7,900 bases of DNA from Bacteroidales bacterium (GTDB taxonomy: Bacteria; Bacteroidota; Bacteroidia; Bacteroidales; Tenuifilaceae), in assembly GCA_008933525.1 (NCBI GenBank), contig WBUV01000134.1:1-7900 (forward strand), given 5' to 3'. Of this stretch, positions 7,114 to 7,900 are shown piece by piece (position 1 is the first letter of the stretch; each line of letters opens with the position of its first letter). Below the pieces are notes generated by a model. That model was not told where the DNA came from, ran no database searches, and was given only the letters and a program-made list of their open reading frames with translations. The translations under genes and the position numbers were made by a program.

Positions 7114-7149
7114 CAAAGTTAATAAATCTTTTTTAATAAAAAATTCAAA
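7114..7149 (-). promoter_or_regulatory. Predicted Bacteroidota-type promoter for the LytTR gene
   Basis: On the minus strand TAACTTTG (7121-7114) is an exact match to the Bacteroidota -7 element TAnnTTTG. A TTTG at 7149-7146 lies 24 bp upstream, slightly further than the usual spacing of about 19-23 bp for the -33 element. Transcription would begin near 7108 and give a leader of about 95 nt before the ATG at 7013. The same 165 bp must also serve the divergent gene at 7179, for which only a poor plus-strand candidate (TTG 7098-7100, TAAATCTT from 7123) was seen. Confidence 0.4.
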
Positions 7150-7178
7150 CCTAATTTCTTTTTTTTGGTTTATTCTGT

Positions 7179-7900
7179 ATGAATAAGAAATTAATTACTA
7201 GCAAATTAACAATTGCATCATTTGTTTATGCATTTTCCATCCTTTTGAGCGTGTTTCTGACCAAATGGATGAAAATGCCTTTACCTTTTTGGATTCCAAC
7301 AACCATTAGTATACTTCTATTCATAATCCACGGCAAAAATGCAATACTCTCAGTAGTAATTGGAACTACAATCGCCCTGTTGGTGAGCGTTGTAAAACTA
7401 GAAACAATTGAAATAAACGCTAAAGCAATTTCAATTCTTTCGTTTTCGGATGTTATTGTAGGAATATTCTTTTATTACAAGTTCAAACACAGACCTCCGT
7501 TTTTAAATTACATTGATGACTTAAAAAAGTTTATAGTAATTTTAAGTATCTCACTCATTATTCAATCCATTTTTGTTTCAGGCATATTTGAAATTTTCCA
7601 ATTATTTCCTGAGAAGAGCTTTAACTATAAAATTCAGCATATAATTTCATCAACAATAGTTACTACAATCTCCTTTATTCCATTTTTACTAAGCATTGCC
7701 ACATCGCCAAGCAAGTTTAGGTACGAATTTTCAGGAAAGGAATTATCACTAACCATTTTAATGGGGCTACTTCCTTTTGTTTTAGTAATTACTGAATCGT
7801 TAAACGAATACAACTCTTTTCCTATAAGACTGCTAGTTTTAGGATTATTGATAGCATATTCCAGTATCCAGAAATACGAGTACACCACAATATTTATTGT
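7179..7900 (+). CDS. Multi-spanning membrane sensor protein, MASE1-like N-terminal region, partial
   Basis: The frame is open from ATG 7179 to the window edge (240 complete codons) and is the only plus-strand gene. It encodes a highly hydrophobic region with about eight predicted membrane segments, near residues 11-28, 36-50, 54-72, 83-100, 118-138, 157-174, 190-206 and 215-230. Short basic or polar loops such as KFKHRPP (101-107) separate them. The arrangement, with PFWIPTTISILLF (37-49) followed by a glycine turn and the next helix, resembles the MASE1 sensor domain, where an aromatic-x-Pro motif opens the second helix. MASE1 domains form the N-terminal input of histidine kinases, GGDEF/EAL proteins and phosphatases, so a signalling output domain is expected beyond the window. 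Divergent placement next to a LytTR regulator fits a sensor kinase. This is inference: sequence similarity is weak, no catalytic domain is visible, and it could be another membrane protein. That it is a real gene is supported by the long open frame and consistent hydrophobic pattern. Confidence 0.6.
   Translation, partial: MNKKLITSKLTIASFVYAFSILLSVFLTKWMKMPLPFWIPTTISILLFIIHGKNAILSVVIGTTIALLVSVVKLETIEINAKAISILSFSDVIVGIFFYYKFKHRPPFLNYIDDLKKFIVILSISLIIQSIFVSGIFEIFQLFPEKSFNYKIQHIISSTIVTTISFIPFLLSIATSPSKFRYEFSGKELSLTILMGLLPFVLVITESLNEYNSFPIRLLVLGLLIAYSSIQKYEYTTIFI

Noticed and set aside
7634..7888. Minus-strand open frame inside the membrane-sensor gene
   Set aside because: It is antisense to a continuous 240-codon hydrophobic reading frame and has no recognisable motif.

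Overview
The window reads as a chromosomal segment from a member of the Bacteroidota, probably a Bacteroidales/Marinilabiliales-type genome. The reasons are an AT-rich sequence, the absence of Shine-Dalgarno sites before any start codon, a good match to the Bacteroidota -7 promoter element (TAnnTTTG), and the style of the regulators (a LytTR response regulator and a stand-alone receiver resembling the C-terminal receivers of hybrid kinases). The genus cannot be fixed from this sequence.

All genes but one lie on the minus strand, so the layout is best read from right to left. At 7179-7900 (+) is the N-terminal part of a multi-spanning membrane protein, probably a MASE1-like sensor region of a signalling protein, cut by the window edge. 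Diverging from it are a LytTR-family response regulator (6270-7013) and a single-domain receiver protein (5676-6110). Next comes a compact potassium module: a TrkH/KtrB-type K+ transporter subunit (3968-5548), then 50 bp on a short KdpD-like histidine kinase (2388-3917), then 6 bp on a KdpE-like response regulator (1698-2381). After a 59 bp gap follows uvrB (1-1638), the DNA-repair excinuclease subunit B, missing its C-terminus at the left edge.

The most notable feature is the potassium module. The kinase has only the C-terminal half of KdpD (DUF4118 membrane domain, GAF-like linker, HisKA and HATPase) and lacks the cytoplasmic KdpD and Usp domains. An in-frame stop three codons upstream of its start shows that the short form is genuine. 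The kinase/regulator pair sits next to trkH instead of the kdpFABC pump genes it controls in classical systems, and no TrkA/KtrA gating subunit is present. A perfect 7-bp inverted repeat ends 2 bp before the trkH start codon and could be an operator or a translation-control hairpin. The simplest inference is a Kdp-type two-component system that controls a Trk-type transporter.

The right-hand part is a second signalling cluster: two response regulators with no kinase beside them on the same strand, and a divergent membrane sensor that may be the missing kinase. The 165 bp between the divergent genes holds a good Bacteroidota-type promoter, a small hairpin followed by a T run, and a perfect inverted repeat just before the LytTR gene. 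No mobile elements, CRISPR arrays, tRNAs or rRNAs were seen, and no gene-free stretch exceeds 300 bases.
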